Source of the DNA: Candidatus Soleaferrea massiliensis AP7
GTDB taxonomy: Bacteria > Bacillota > Clostridia > Oscillospirales > Ruminococcaceae
Assembly: GCF_000820765.1 (NCBI RefSeq)
Contig: NZ_CCYH01000038.1
Coordinates: 148,403 to 212,402 of the forward strand
Reading direction: 5' to 3'
Length of the DNA: 64,000 nucleotides
The notes beneath the pieces were generated by a model. The model worked only from the letters and a program-made list of their open reading frames with translations. It was not told the origin of the DNA and did no database searches. Each line of letters starts with the position of its first letter. Positions within the stretch are counted from its first letter, which is position 1. This document shows, in pieces, positions 1 through 7,836 of the stretch. The translations under genes were made by a program, and so were the position numbers.

Positions 1-1
1 G

Positions 2-964
2 GCCATGGCCATTGAGAAGCTGGGCTTCCCGGTCGTCTCGCTGACCGGCTGGCAGGCGGGCTTTTTGAGCGACTCCAACCATGGAAACGCCAAGATCAGA
101 CGCATCAACACCGAACGGCTGGAAACCGAACTGGATAAACGCAACATCGTGATTGTCGCCGGCTTCCAGGGGCTCAACCGTTATGACAACATCACGACAT
201 TGGGACGCGGCGGTTCCGACACCTCCGCTGTCGCGCTGGCAGCTTCGCTGCATGCGCAGCGCTGCCAGATCTTCACCGATGTCGACGGCGTGTACACGGC
301 GGACCCGCGCATCGTCAAAAATGCGAAGAAGCTCGATGCGATCACCTACGATGAGATGCTTGAGCTCGCTTCCCTCGGCGCGCAGATCCTGCACAACCGT
401 TCGGTTGAAATGGCTAAAAAATACAATGTGGAACTCGAGGTCCTTTCCAGTCTGGAGAAGACGAAAGGAACCATCGTGAAGGAGGTTGTCAAAGTGGAAA
501 AAATGCTGATCAAAGGGGTCACCAAGGACGACGATATTGCGAGGATTTCCGTCATCGGTCTGCCGGACCGTCCGGGCATCGCGTTTAAAATATTCTCCGC
601 GCTGGCGGCAAAGAAGGTCAACGTGGATATCATCCTGCAGTCAATCGGCCGCGACGGCACCAAGGACATCAGCTTTACCGTTGCGAAGAACCACAAGGAG
701 CTGGCCGTTCAGACCCTGGAAGAGAAGATGGATATTCTGGGCGCCGCCAAAATCCTTAGCAACGACGACGTTTCGAAGGTCTCGGTCGTCGGAGCGGGCA
801 TGGAAACCCATCCGGGCGTTGCGTCCACGATGTTCGAAGCGCTGTTCAACCTCGACATCAACATCAAAATGATTGCAACCAGCGAGATCAAAATCTCGGT
901 GCTGATCGACAAGAAGGACGCTGAAAAGGCCGTCATCGCCATCCATGACGCGTTCGACATCTGA
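2..964 (+). CDS. lysC: Aspartate kinase, 5'-truncated by the window edge
   Basis: Catalyses ATP-dependent phosphorylation of aspartate, the first step toward lysine, threonine, methionine and diaminopimelate. The first visible residues (AMAIEKLGFPVVSLTGWQAG) align with an internal part of Bacillus LysC (SMALQEKGYDAVSYTGWQAG), so roughly the first 80 residues lie outside the window. Visible kinase signatures include TLGRGGSDTSAVALA and the FTDVDGVYTADPR loop. Two ACT regulatory domains follow, at about residues 175-245 and 255-319 of the visible part (VIGLPDRPGIAFKIFS and VVGAGMETHPGVASTMFEAL). The two ACT domains imply feedback control by an end-product amino acid, but which one cannot be read here. 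The gene is followed directly by an intrinsic terminator. Identity is very secure; the lysC symbol, rather than another aspartokinase isozyme, is an inference. Confidence 0.95.
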   Translation, partial: AMAIEKLGFPVVSLTGWQAGFLSDSNHGNAKIRRINTERLETELDKRNIVIVAGFQGLNRYDNITTLGRGGSDTSAVALAASLHAQRCQIFTDVDGVYTADPRIVKNAKKLDAITYDEMLELASLGAQILHNRSVEMAKKYNVELEVLSSLEKTKGTIVKEVVKVEKMLIKGVTKDDDIARISVIGLPDRPGIAFKIFSALAAKKVNVDIILQSIGRDGTKDISFTVAKNHKELAVQTLEEKMDILGAAKILSNDDVSKVSVVGAGMETHPGVASTMFEALFNLDINIKMIATSEIKISVLIDKKDAEKAVIAIHDAFDI

Positions 965-983
965 TCATACCCAGCTAATCTAG

Positions 984-1011
984 GGACGAAGCCATGCGGC
1001 TTCGTCCTTTT
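984..1011 (+). terminator. Rho-independent terminator of aspartate kinase
   Basis: A perfect 10-bp stem (GGACGAAGCC at 984-993, GGCTTCGTCC at 998-1007) with a 4-nt loop, followed by TTTT. It sits 20 nt after the kinase stop codon. Confidence 0.9.
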
Positions 1012-1099
1012 CATTGGCAAAAAAGTGATAAACTGCGGCAATCAGCATCAGCATATCCTCTAAAATATTTTAAAGCTTCAATAAAATCATCCCTTTATA

Positions 1100-1137
1100 A
1101 AGGAAGCGGGCACAAACCGATGTGTCCGCTTCCTTTT
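1100..1137 (+). terminator. Second stem-loop terminator before the ger operon
   Basis: A 15-bp stem with one G-T pair (1100-1114 with 1121-1135) and a 6-nt loop, ending in TTTT. It backs up the first terminator and insulates the sigma-G promoter that begins three bases later. Confidence 0.8.
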
Positions 1138-1139
1138 CT

Positions 1140-1169
1140 GCATATTTTTGGCGGTTGTTTGTCATACTA
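1140..1169 (+). promoter_or_regulatory. Sigma-G promoter of the gerABC operon
   Basis: GCATA at 1140-1144, an 18-nt spacer, then CATACTA at 1163-1169. This fits the forespore sigma-G consensus GHATR-N18-CATWHTA at every position. The predicted transcript start near 1176 lies at the first in-frame ATG (1178), so translation more likely starts at 1202, which has AAGGA upstream. Forespore expression is what is known for germinant receptor operons. Confidence 0.85.
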
Positions 1170-1201
1170 AGACTGATATGAATAAAAAGGATGTTGTTCC
1201 T

Positions 1202-2773
1202 ATGAAAAAATCGATTTACTCCCGGATCAAGAACATCATTTCCGAGGTGAAATACAAGGAAGAAACGCCGCCGGTCGTGGACAAAAAGCCAAAGGAACCG
1301 GACAGCCCCCAGGACGCCATCAGCACCAGCTTACAGGATAACCTTGCGAAGATGGCGAAGCTCTATGAGAATTCCAATGAATACTTCGTCAAGCATCTGA
1401 ACATCCAGGGCACTGAAATCGCCGTGTTTATCCTCGACGGCATGGTGGACAAGGAGCTGCTCGCGCGCGCCGTCCTGCTGCCGCTGACCGAACAGAAAAA
1501 TGTGGAGGAGCCGGTTTACGACTGGATCATCCACAGCGGCATCAACATCGTGGATTTCGAGACCACGAAGAAATTCAGCGAGCTGAGCGACAAGATGCAG
1601 TCCGGCTTTACCATTATCCTAGTCGATGGGAAGGACATCGGCATCACCATCGGCACACAGGGATACGCCAAGCGTCCTGTCGGGGAGACTTCTTCCCGCA
1701 ACGTCGTGCGCGGCTCGCAGGAGGGCTTTTCCGAGGTCGTATTCCAGAATATCCCGCTGCTGCGCCGCCGGCTCAAGACGCCGCATTTCAAGACAGAAAT
1801 GCTGTCGGTCGGCCGCACCAGCCATACCAAGCTGTGTCTTTGTTATCTGGACGACGTGGTTTCCGAAGAGCTGCTCAAAGACGTCAAGAAACGGCTCGAC
1901 AGAGTGGATCTGGACGTCGTGCTGGACACCGCCTACCTGCAGCCGTATCTGGAAAAGAACCCGCTTTCGGTCTTTGAGGACGTCGGCACCACCGAACGTC
2001 CGGATGTGCTGGCCGCGGAGCTTTCGGAGGGGCGCATCGGCCTGATTCTGGACGGCACGCCGTTCGCGCTGATCGTGCCGCATCTGTTCAACGAGAACTT
2101 CCAAAGCATGGACGACTACACGCACAAATACTTTTACAGCACCTTCATCCGCATCCTGCGCTACCTGTCCTTCTTCATCTCGACGGCGCTGCCCGGCCTG
2201 TTCGTCGCGCTCGGAGCACTGCAGTATCAGATGCTTCCGCTCGGGCTGCTGTTACAGATCATGCAGGCGGAGACGCAGACCCCGCTTCCGCTGCTGTACG
2301 AGGCGCTGGGCATCTACGTCGCTTATGAAATATTGCGCGAAGCCGGCATGAACCTGCCCAAAACGATGGGGCATGCGATCTCGATTGTCGGCGCGCTGGT
2401 GATCGGGCAGGCGGCGGTTGAGGCCGGTATTGTCGGCGCACCGACCGTCATCGTGCTTTCCATCACGGTCATCAGCAGCTTTTTGACGCCGGATCTGTTC
2501 CAGACCACCACCATCCTCCGGTTCGCCTACATCATCCTGGGCGGTACAATCGGGTTGTACGGCGTCGCGCTGCTGACGCTGGTGGTCGCGATCAATATGA
2601 CCTCCATCAATTCATTCGGCATTCCGTACACCTCCCCCATTTCGCCGTTCGGCCTGAAGGAGATGCGGGATGTCATCTTCAAGGCCCCGGAGCGCAAGGT
2701 CAATTCCAGAACGATGCATGTGCAGGACCTGCCCGGCTCGGAGCTCAGCAAAAGCACGCCGCAGACCAAATAA
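1202..2773 (+). CDS. gerA: Spore germination protein GerA family, A subunit
   Basis: A subunit of a GerA-type nutrient germinant receptor in the spore inner membrane. The N-terminal two thirds (about residues 1-310) are the soluble GerA domain, including the basic stretch NIPLLRRRLKTPHF and the conserved region around TTERPDVLAAELSEGRIGLI. Several hydrophobic segments follow (about residues 320-490), as usual for the family, then a short polar tail. The start at 1202 (MKKSIYSRIK) is chosen because AAGGA lies 10 nt upstream and the sigma-G start site falls near 1176; upstream starts at 1148 and 1178 lack a ribosome site. It is first in a three-gene operon with gerB 31 bp downstream. The germinant cannot be predicted from the sequence. 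Confidence 0.93.
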   Translation: MKKSIYSRIKNIISEVKYKEETPPVVDKKPKEPDSPQDAISTSLQDNLAKMAKLYENSNEYFVKHLNIQGTEIAVFILDGMVDKELLARAVLLPLTEQKNVEEPVYDWIIHSGINIVDFETTKKFSELSDKMQSGFTIILVDGKDIGITIGTQGYAKRPVGETSSRNVVRGSQEGFSEVVFQNIPLLRRRLKTPHFKTEMLSVGRTSHTKLCLCYLDDVVSEELLKDVKKRLDRVDLDVVLDTAYLQPYLEKNPLSVFEDVGTTERPDVLAAELSEGRIGLILDGTPFALIVPHLFNENFQSMDDYTHKYFYSTFIRILRYLSFFISTALPGLFVALGALQYQMLPLGLLLQIMQAETQTPLPLLYEALGIYVAYEILREAGMNLPKTMGHAISIVGALVIGQAAVEAGIVGAPTVIVLSITVISSFLTPDLFQTTTILRFAYIILGGTIGLYGVALLTLVVAINMTSINSFGIPYTSPISPFGLKEMRDVIFKAPERKVNSRTMHVQDLPGSELSKSTPQTK

Positions 2774-2804
2774 GCCGCAACAACCGCTTCGAAGGAGACA
2801 TACT

Positions 2805-3911
2805 ATGAATGCAAAAGGAACCATCAGCTCGTTTCAGCTGACCATGCTGATGTTTGTCAGCAAGGTCACCGTGATCTTCTCGTTTCTGTACAATACCGTC
2901 CAAAGCGCCAGCGGCTACAATCTGCTGATCATCACAACCGGTGTCTTTCTGTTAAATTTTCTGACCATCCTGCCGTTTCAGTTCCTGCTGAAACGGCATC
3001 CCGGGAAGAACCTTGTCGAGATCATCCGGCAGATCTCCCCCAAAGCCGGCACCGTTATCGTCGCGCTTTACGGGCTGCTGTTCATGTACCTGACCACGAT
3101 CAGCGTGTCCAATTCCAACTACACCGTGCAGGCGCTGCTGACCGAAGGCTATCTGGCGCCGTTCTTTGTCGTGCTGATGGTGCTGGCAATGATTTACTGC
3201 GTGTTCAAAGGGGTGGAACCGATCGCCAGACTCAGCACCATAATCGGCATCTCCGCGATTGTGATCACGCTGTTCATTTTTATGACGCTGACGCCGTTCT
3301 TTGAAGACGCCGTGCTGGCCCCGCTGTTTGTCGACGGCGTCGCGCCGGTCTTTTACATCCTGCTGGGCTCCGCCCTGCAGTTCTTCGAATTCCTGATCTA
3401 TGCCATGCTCGCCCCCTACACCAAGGGCAGTAAAAAGGTCAGCTTCTTCAACTTCAATCTGATCTCCTATATCATCACTTCCATCGTTCTGATCACCATT
3501 GCGGTGGTGCTCGGCGGATATGCCGAAACACAGACCTTCTCATTCTTCACAGCCGCTTCCATCTCGCACATCGGCATCGTGCGGCGGTTCGATTCCCTCT
3601 ACATCAGCTTCTGGATCCTGCTGGCGGCGCTGAAATCCGCGCTGTACCTGTTTTTATGCAGCAAGTGCCTGCAGCTGGTCCTCAAGGGGCGGTACACCAA
3701 GCTGACCATCTATCTGATCGGCGGCGTCATTGCGGCGCTGAATCTGCTGATCTCCAATCAGCTGCACTGGCTGAGCATTGTACAGCATCCCTATCTGGTC
3801 TGCAGCCTGTTTCTGGTGTTCATCATCCTGATTCCGCTGATCTTCCTGGTCGCCGATAAGGTCAAGGCGCACAAGGCACGCATGGACAGAAAGGAGGTAT
3901 CCGAGACATGA
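2805..3911 (+). CDS. gerB: Spore germination protein GerB family, permease-like B subunit
   Basis: 368-residue integral membrane protein of the spore permease family (APC superfamily), with about ten hydrophobic segments. It is the B subunit of the germinant receptor and is thought to hold the germinant-binding pocket. The start at 2805 (MNAKGTISSFQLTMLMF) has a strong Shine-Dalgarno site (AAGGAGA, 2792-2798). An in-frame upstream extension overlapping gerA lacks a ribosome site and reads as non-protein, so it is rejected. The stop overlaps the start of gerC by 4 nt (ATGA), which suggests translational coupling and balanced subunit amounts. Confidence 0.93.
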   Translation: MNAKGTISSFQLTMLMFVSKVTVIFSFLYNTVQSASGYNLLIITTGVFLLNFLTILPFQFLLKRHPGKNLVEIIRQISPKAGTVIVALYGLLFMYLTTISVSNSNYTVQALLTEGYLAPFFVVLMVLAMIYCVFKGVEPIARLSTIIGISAIVITLFIFMTLTPFFEDAVLAPLFVDGVAPVFYILLGSALQFFEFLIYAMLAPYTKGSKKVSFFNFNLISYIITSIVLITIAVVLGGYAETQTFSFFTAASISHIGIVRRFDSLYISFWILLAALKSALYLFLCSKCLQLVLKGRYTKLTIYLIGGVIAALNLLISNQLHWLSIVQHPYLVCSLFLVFIILIPLIFLVADKVKAHKARMDRKEVSET

Positions 3912-5113
3912 AAAGATTCTGGTTCCTGCCGCTTTTTCTGCTCCCCATACTGCTCATGCTGACCGGATGCGCAAACGACGATGTCGGCATTGCTCAGCGG
4001 GCTGTTGTGCAGCGCTTCGGCATCGATTGGGACGAGGAAAAGGGATTTGCGGTTTCGATGTACATCATCACACCCGACAAGCTCAGCCCCGCAGGCGGCG
4101 GGGGCGGAGGAGGCGGCGGTGGTGAAGAGAGCGGCCAGCCCGAATCCGACAAACCGGAAAGCAATGGCAAGGACAAGCTGATCAGCTACGGGAAAACCCT
4201 CTATGACGCCATCAAGAATTTCGAGAATGTCCTGCAGCTCAAGCCCTATTTCTCCCATGCCGAGGCGCTGGTCATCGGGGACTCGGTTTCGAAGGAAAGC
4301 CTCAACCTGATCACCGATATCTTTGACCGCAACAACGATTTCCGGCCAAGCCTTTCCATCTTCTGCACAAACGGAAAGGCGTCGGACATCGTGCTGCTTG
4401 GCGACGACAAGCCGTCCGCGAGCGACCGTGCTGAGACGGTTGCACAGCTCGGAAACGACAACGCGCAGATGAGCAGTACCTTTTTGTACAAGGTCATCGA
4501 TCTGCTGCGGGACGGAGCGCAAGACCTGTTCATCCCGGTGCTGTCCACGGAAAAGCACGGCAAACAGGATATCCTGGTGGTCAACGGGACCGCGCTGTTC
4601 CGCGGCGACAAGCTGGTCGATTACATCAGCCCGGAAGAAACCCGCAACCTGCTGTTTGCAAAGGACCTGGTCTCCCATGCTGACGTTGTAATCGAGAACG
4701 AAGAATTGGGGCTGGTTTCCCTGAGCACGACAAAAAGCCAGACCAAGATCACCGCGGAGCTGGATGAAAACAACAAGCTGTTCTTCAAGGTTAAAATCGA
4801 CAGTGCCTTAAGTGTTGAAGAAATCGTCAATACCAAGGGCGTCGTTCTGCATGAAAATCATTATCAAGGCATTCAGGACGCCTACAATAAGCAGATAGAA
4901 GAGCAGGTCAGCGCCCTGATTCACAAGATGATTTTTGAATATGATGTCGATACGATCGGGTTCAGCAATCTGCTGTGGGCACAGAAGCCAAAGGTCTGGA
5001 AGAGCATCACCGGCGGCGATGTAAAGAAGCGCGAATGGCTGCAGGAGGTCCCCATCTATGTGGAATGCCATTCCAAGGTCACCGATGTCGGGCTTGCCGC
5101 GCAGAAACGGTAA
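3908..5113 (+). CDS. gerC: Spore germination lipoprotein GerC family
   Basis: 401-residue lipoprotein subunit of the Ger receptor. A signal peptide (MKRFWFLPLFLLPILLMLTGC) ends in the lipobox LTGC, so Cys21 should be lipidated and the protein anchored outside the spore inner membrane. Family hallmarks follow: RAVVQRFGIDWDEEKGFAVSMYIITP near the N-terminus, the central SHAEALVIGDSVSKE region, and a C-terminal domain with EEQVSALIHKM. An unusual run of ten glycines interrupts the N-terminal domain at residues 63-72 (4094-4123). It is followed by a polar GQPESDKPESNGKDK linker where relatives carry a shorter variable loop. It overlaps gerB by 4 nt and is last in the operon. Confidence 0.93.
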   Translation: MKRFWFLPLFLLPILLMLTGCANDDVGIAQRAVVQRFGIDWDEEKGFAVSMYIITPDKLSPAGGGGGGGGGGEESGQPESDKPESNGKDKLISYGKTLYDAIKNFENVLQLKPYFSHAEALVIGDSVSKESLNLITDIFDRNNDFRPSLSIFCTNGKASDIVLLGDDKPSASDRAETVAQLGNDNAQMSSTFLYKVIDLLRDGAQDLFIPVLSTEKHGKQDILVVNGTALFRGDKLVDYISPEETRNLLFAKDLVSHADVVIENEELGLVSLSTTKSQTKITAELDENNKLFFKVKIDSALSVEEIVNTKGVVLHENHYQGIQDAYNKQIEEQVSALIHKMIFEYDVDTIGFSNLLWAQKPKVWKSITGGDVKKREWLQEVPIYVECHSKVTDVGLAAQKR

Positions 5114-5185
5114 CGGACCCGGCTTGTATCTCCATCTCTTTTCTTCCAAAGCTCTGCCGACACAGCGGAATGGGTGTATTTCTGA

Positions 5186-5230
5186 AAAACAGAGAGGGTC
5201 TGCCTTCCTGAATGGAAGACAGACCCTCTC
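5186..5230 (-). terminator. Terminator of the rubrerythrin gene (convergent with gerC)
   Basis: A long stem (5192-5202 with 5220-5230, extended inward by CTTCC/GGAAG). Read on the minus strand it is followed by TGTTTTTC, so it mainly serves the minus-strand gene. It may also stop gerC transcripts as a hairpin without a good T-run. Confidence 0.8.
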
Positions 5231-5265
5231 CTTATTATAGGGAAATTATGTAGTACGCAGATGGT

Positions 5266-5817
5266 TTATTTGAAATATCTGTCCAAAAGGCCCTTGAACG
5301 CACAGCCGTGACGGGCTTCGTCCTTGCACATCTCGTGGACAGTGTCGTGAATGGCGTCGTAGCCGAGCTGTTTTGCCTTGGTTGCAATCTCCTTTTTGCC
5401 TGCACATGCGCCGTGCTCCGCCGCAACACGCAGCTCTAGATTCTTCTTTGTGGATGGGAATACAACCTCGCCGAGCAGCTCCGCAAATTTTGCGGCGTGC
5501 TCCGCCTCTTCAAACGCGATTCTTTTATAGGCTTCCGCAATTTCCGGATAGCCTTCCCTGTCGGCCTGACGGGACATTGCCAGGTACATACCGACCTCGG
5601 TGCATTCTCCCTCAAAGTTCATTTTCAGGCCGTCAACGATCTCCTGATCGCAGTCCTGCGCAACGCCGATTCTGTGTTCATCCGCCCATGCCATCTTGTC
5701 GTCCGACTCCACGAGCTCTTCAAATTTCGATGCCGGCGCTTTGCACTGCGGACATGCTTCCGGCGGTGTATCTCCCTCATGAATGTATCCACAAATTTTA
5801 CATACATACTTTTTCAT
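5266..5817 (-). CDS. Rubrerythrin with N-terminal rubredoxin domain (reverse rubrerythrin type)
   Basis: 183-residue non-haem iron protein that reduces peroxide and protects anaerobes from oxidative stress. An N-terminal rubredoxin-like domain carries paired CxxC motifs (CKICGY and CPQCKA, residues 4-27). A ferritin-like four-helix domain follows, with iron ligands in [28 protein letters not shown] and KDEARHG. The rubredoxin-first order is that of reverse rubrerythrins of Clostridia. ATG at 5817 is chosen because GGAGG lies 8 nt upstream; an in-frame TTG 15 nt upstream overlaps this site. It is monocistronic, with its own promoter and terminator. A 12-bp palindrome between the promoter boxes suggests direct repression. 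Confidence 0.93.
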   Translation of the reverse strand: MKKYVCKICGYIHEGDTPPEACPQCKAPASKFEELVESDDKMAWADEHRIGVAQDCDQEIVDGLKMNFEGECTEVGMYLAMSRQADREGYPEIAEAYKRIAFEEAEHAAKFAELLGEVVFPSTKKNLELRVAAEHGACAGKKEIATKAKQLGYDAIHDTVHEMCKDEARHGCAFKGLLDRYFK

Positions 5818-5866
5818 AGCCAATTCCTCCAAGCTTTATGATTTCAATGAATTTCCCTGTGACTAT

Positions 5867-5895
5867 AGTATACCTCAACAGTACTGTTTTTGCAA
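5867..5895 (-). promoter_or_regulatory. Sigma-A promoter of the rubrerythrin gene with palindromic operator
   Basis: On the minus strand, TTGCAA (5890-5895), a 17-nt spacer, and TATACT (5867-5872). The spacer contains the perfect 12-bp palindrome AACAGTACTGTT (5877-5888). A protein bound there would block RNA polymerase. The palindrome does not match PerR or Fur boxes as I know them. Confidence 0.75.
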
Positions 5896-6133
5896 GTCTT
5901 TCTTGATAAAAATACTCCACAATCATCCCAGCATTCTTTCCAAATATTTTGGCAATCTTCTCTAAACTGCACGCCATCAGTTCAAAAAAAGATGATTGCT
6001 CCATTTTTTACACAGAAACATGATCAGGGTTGATACGGCGGCATGGAGGATATAAAATAATGATAAAAAGATAGACAGACGTGGAACTATTCGATCATTT
6101 TACAACGCTAATAGAGTGAAAGGCGGTGAGAAC

Positions 6134-6694
6134 ATGGCGGACCAGGACATCACAAACCTTTTCAATGAAATCTATGATGCAACCAGGCAAAAGACGCTCG
6201 GCATGATTACGGCGAAATGTGGCAGCATTGCGGGCATCCCGGACATCTTTCAGGAAACCTATATGGAGCTGTTTGCCATCCTTTCAAGACGCGGACCGGG
6301 CTACATCAAAAATCCGGAGGCCTTTGTCATGAGGCTCGCAAGGCAGAAGATCTACCGGCATTACACGCTGCTTAATAAAATCAAATCCATCGTTTCCATT
6401 TCCGGCATGCGTGGCGAGGATGGAGAAATCCATGTTGAGGACCTTGATATCGACACCTTTTCGATTGAAGACCATATGTCGGAGAAGGACTTGATCGATC
6501 AAATTCTCCAATTCTTGTCCCACAAACCATTGGACACACAGAAAATCTTCTATCTGTTTTATTATCTGGATCTGTCCATTCCTAAAATTTCCAAGCTATT
6601 GTCCATCAGCGAATCGAACGTCAAGCATAAGCTGTACCGTACACTGCAGGAAATGCGAAAACAATACTCTGAAAAGGATGGTGAAAAAGAATGA
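6134..6694 (+). CDS. ECF-type RNA polymerase sigma factor
   Basis: 186-residue sigma-70 family factor with only regions 2 and 4, as in extracytoplasmic-function sigmas. Region 2 is seen around IPDIFQETYMELFAIL and FVMRLARQKIYRHY (residues 40-80). Region 4 with its helix-turn-helix is FYYLDLSIPKISKLLSISESNVKHKLYRTLQEMRK (residues about 143-178). The start at 6134 (MADQD) lies behind AAGGCGGTGA; a GTG 18 nt upstream is less likely. The stop overlaps the next gene by 4 nt, and that gene encodes a single-span membrane protein, which is the classic sigma/anti-sigma arrangement. Upstream, GGAACT-N17-CGCTAA (about 6083-6111) resembles an ECF promoter and could mean autoregulation. The regulon is unknown. 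Confidence 0.85.
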   Translation: MADQDITNLFNEIYDATRQKTLGMITAKCGSIAGIPDIFQETYMELFAILSRRGPGYIKNPEAFVMRLARQKIYRHYTLLNKIKSIVSISGMRGEDGEIHVEDLDIDTFSIEDHMSEKDLIDQILQFLSHKPLDTQKIFYLFYYLDLSIPKISKLLSISESNVKHKLYRTLQEMRKQYSEKDGEKE

Positions 6695-7455
6695 ACGAAA
6701 AAAAAATGATCAAAGCCGCCGTATCTTTCAATATGCCCGACTTTGAAACGGTGCGCAGGAATTGCCTGACACAAACCGCAGAAACAGCGCAGCTGTTGGG
6801 AAAATCATCCCCGTGGATAAAACGCATCGCGCTTACAGGCGCTTTTGCGGTGTTTTTCTTCCTTGCAATTGCAGCGCTTCCGGCTATCGATCAGAACAAC
6901 CTCTCCGACCCGCCCAGCACAGGCCCGGAAATGCCCTATGTAAGCTCCGATGTTCAACCTGGCGCCGATATGGATATTGTAATCAATCAGCTGGATCGTC
7001 TCTCCGCTTACAGATTCGACGCACAGGTAAAACGGGTTGACGGAAAGAACTGGGGATTCGGCTTCATCGACCGCATCTCTGTCCCCGATGATCTGAACCA
7101 CATTGTGTATTCTGAAATCTACACAAAACCATTCCACACGATGAAACCGGCGTCTTCTTCATGGGATGAAACATCTTACAGCGTCCTGCACGAATACGAT
7201 ATCTCTTACAGCAATGAAGCCGGAAAAAACATCATGATCTCATTTTCTAAAGACTTTATTCCGCTTAGGGACTACTGGTTTCATGAAGCAATGAAAGCAT
7301 CTGCGATATGCGGCACAGAACTGACCATCGCGAGATACGAAAACAATTATATGGCCCAATTTCGATATGACGGCATGAACTTTGACTTGGAATTTCAGAA
7401 CCTGAGCGAAGAAGAGGTTCTGGATGTCCTGGTCTCCATATTGAGCGACTCGTAA
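6691..7455 (+). CDS. Putative membrane-anchored anti-sigma factor
   Basis: 254-residue protein with a cytoplasmic N-terminus (about residues 1-43), one transmembrane helix (about 44-66, RIALTGAFAVFFFLAIAALPAI) and an extracytoplasmic domain rich in aromatic residues. The start codon lies inside the last codons of the sigma gene (ATGA overlap), so the two are translationally coupled. By position and topology it should hold the sigma factor inactive until an envelope signal releases it. The outer domain (about residues 95-254) is not one I can name; it has no zinc-binding HxxxCxxC motif in its N-terminus. Role is inferred from context, not from a recognised family. Confidence 0.65.
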   Translation: MNEKKMIKAAVSFNMPDFETVRRNCLTQTAETAQLLGKSSPWIKRIALTGAFAVFFFLAIAALPAIDQNNLSDPPSTGPEMPYVSSDVQPGADMDIVINQLDRLSAYRFDAQVKRVDGKNWGFGFIDRISVPDDLNHIVYSEIYTKPFHTMKPASSSWDETSYSVLHEYDISYSNEAGKNIMISFSKDFIPLRDYWFHEAMKASAICGTELTIARYENNYMAQFRYDGMNFDLEFQNLSEEEVLDVLVSILSDS

Positions 7456-7780
7456 TAGGAACCCACCAGCTAAGCTGGTGGTTCTACATATGCGAGCAAA
7501 GCCCTCTATTACTAGTAGCGTCTCAAGACGTATATTACGAACGACGCTCGTAAAAGTTCATATCCGGTGGACAATTGCAGACGGGCAGACTTTTTATATT
7601 AGTTAGCGCGGTTCACGTCCTAATGTTAGTCTCTGTCACATCTTCTTAACGTATACTTTTGTATAGCCGTTTTTATTTTGCATAATTGTTCACGCTTTGC
7701 CTATTTTAAGTCTCTGCTTTTTCTACTCACCGCTAAAGCTTTTTCGGAACTCCCGGCATTGCCGGGGATTTTCGCTTACA
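7456..7780. other. Gene-free stretch with a bulged hairpin; possible IS200/IS605-type relic
   Basis: No convincing ORF. It begins with a hairpin (GAACC...CACCAGC, TAA loop, GCTGGTG...GTTC; 7459-7484), which may terminate the sigma/anti-sigma transcript. AT-rich sequence with several short inverted repeats follows. Small hairpins of the CAGCTAAGCTG kind occur at ends of IS200/IS605-family elements, but no transposase fragment is visible, so this is only a suggestion. Confidence 0.35.
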
Positions 7781-7822
7781 AAAAAGGCTCTTCCGCGCCA
7801 TCGCCGCAGAAGAGCCTTTTTT
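7781..7822 (-). terminator. Terminator of the glmU-prs operon
   Basis: AAAAAGGCTCTTC (7781-7793) pairs with GAAGAGCCTTTTT (7809-7821), with T-runs on both strands. It lies 15 nt past the prs stop and could also stop plus-strand transcription. Confidence 0.88.
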
Positions 7823-7836
7823 ATCTTATCGTTCGA

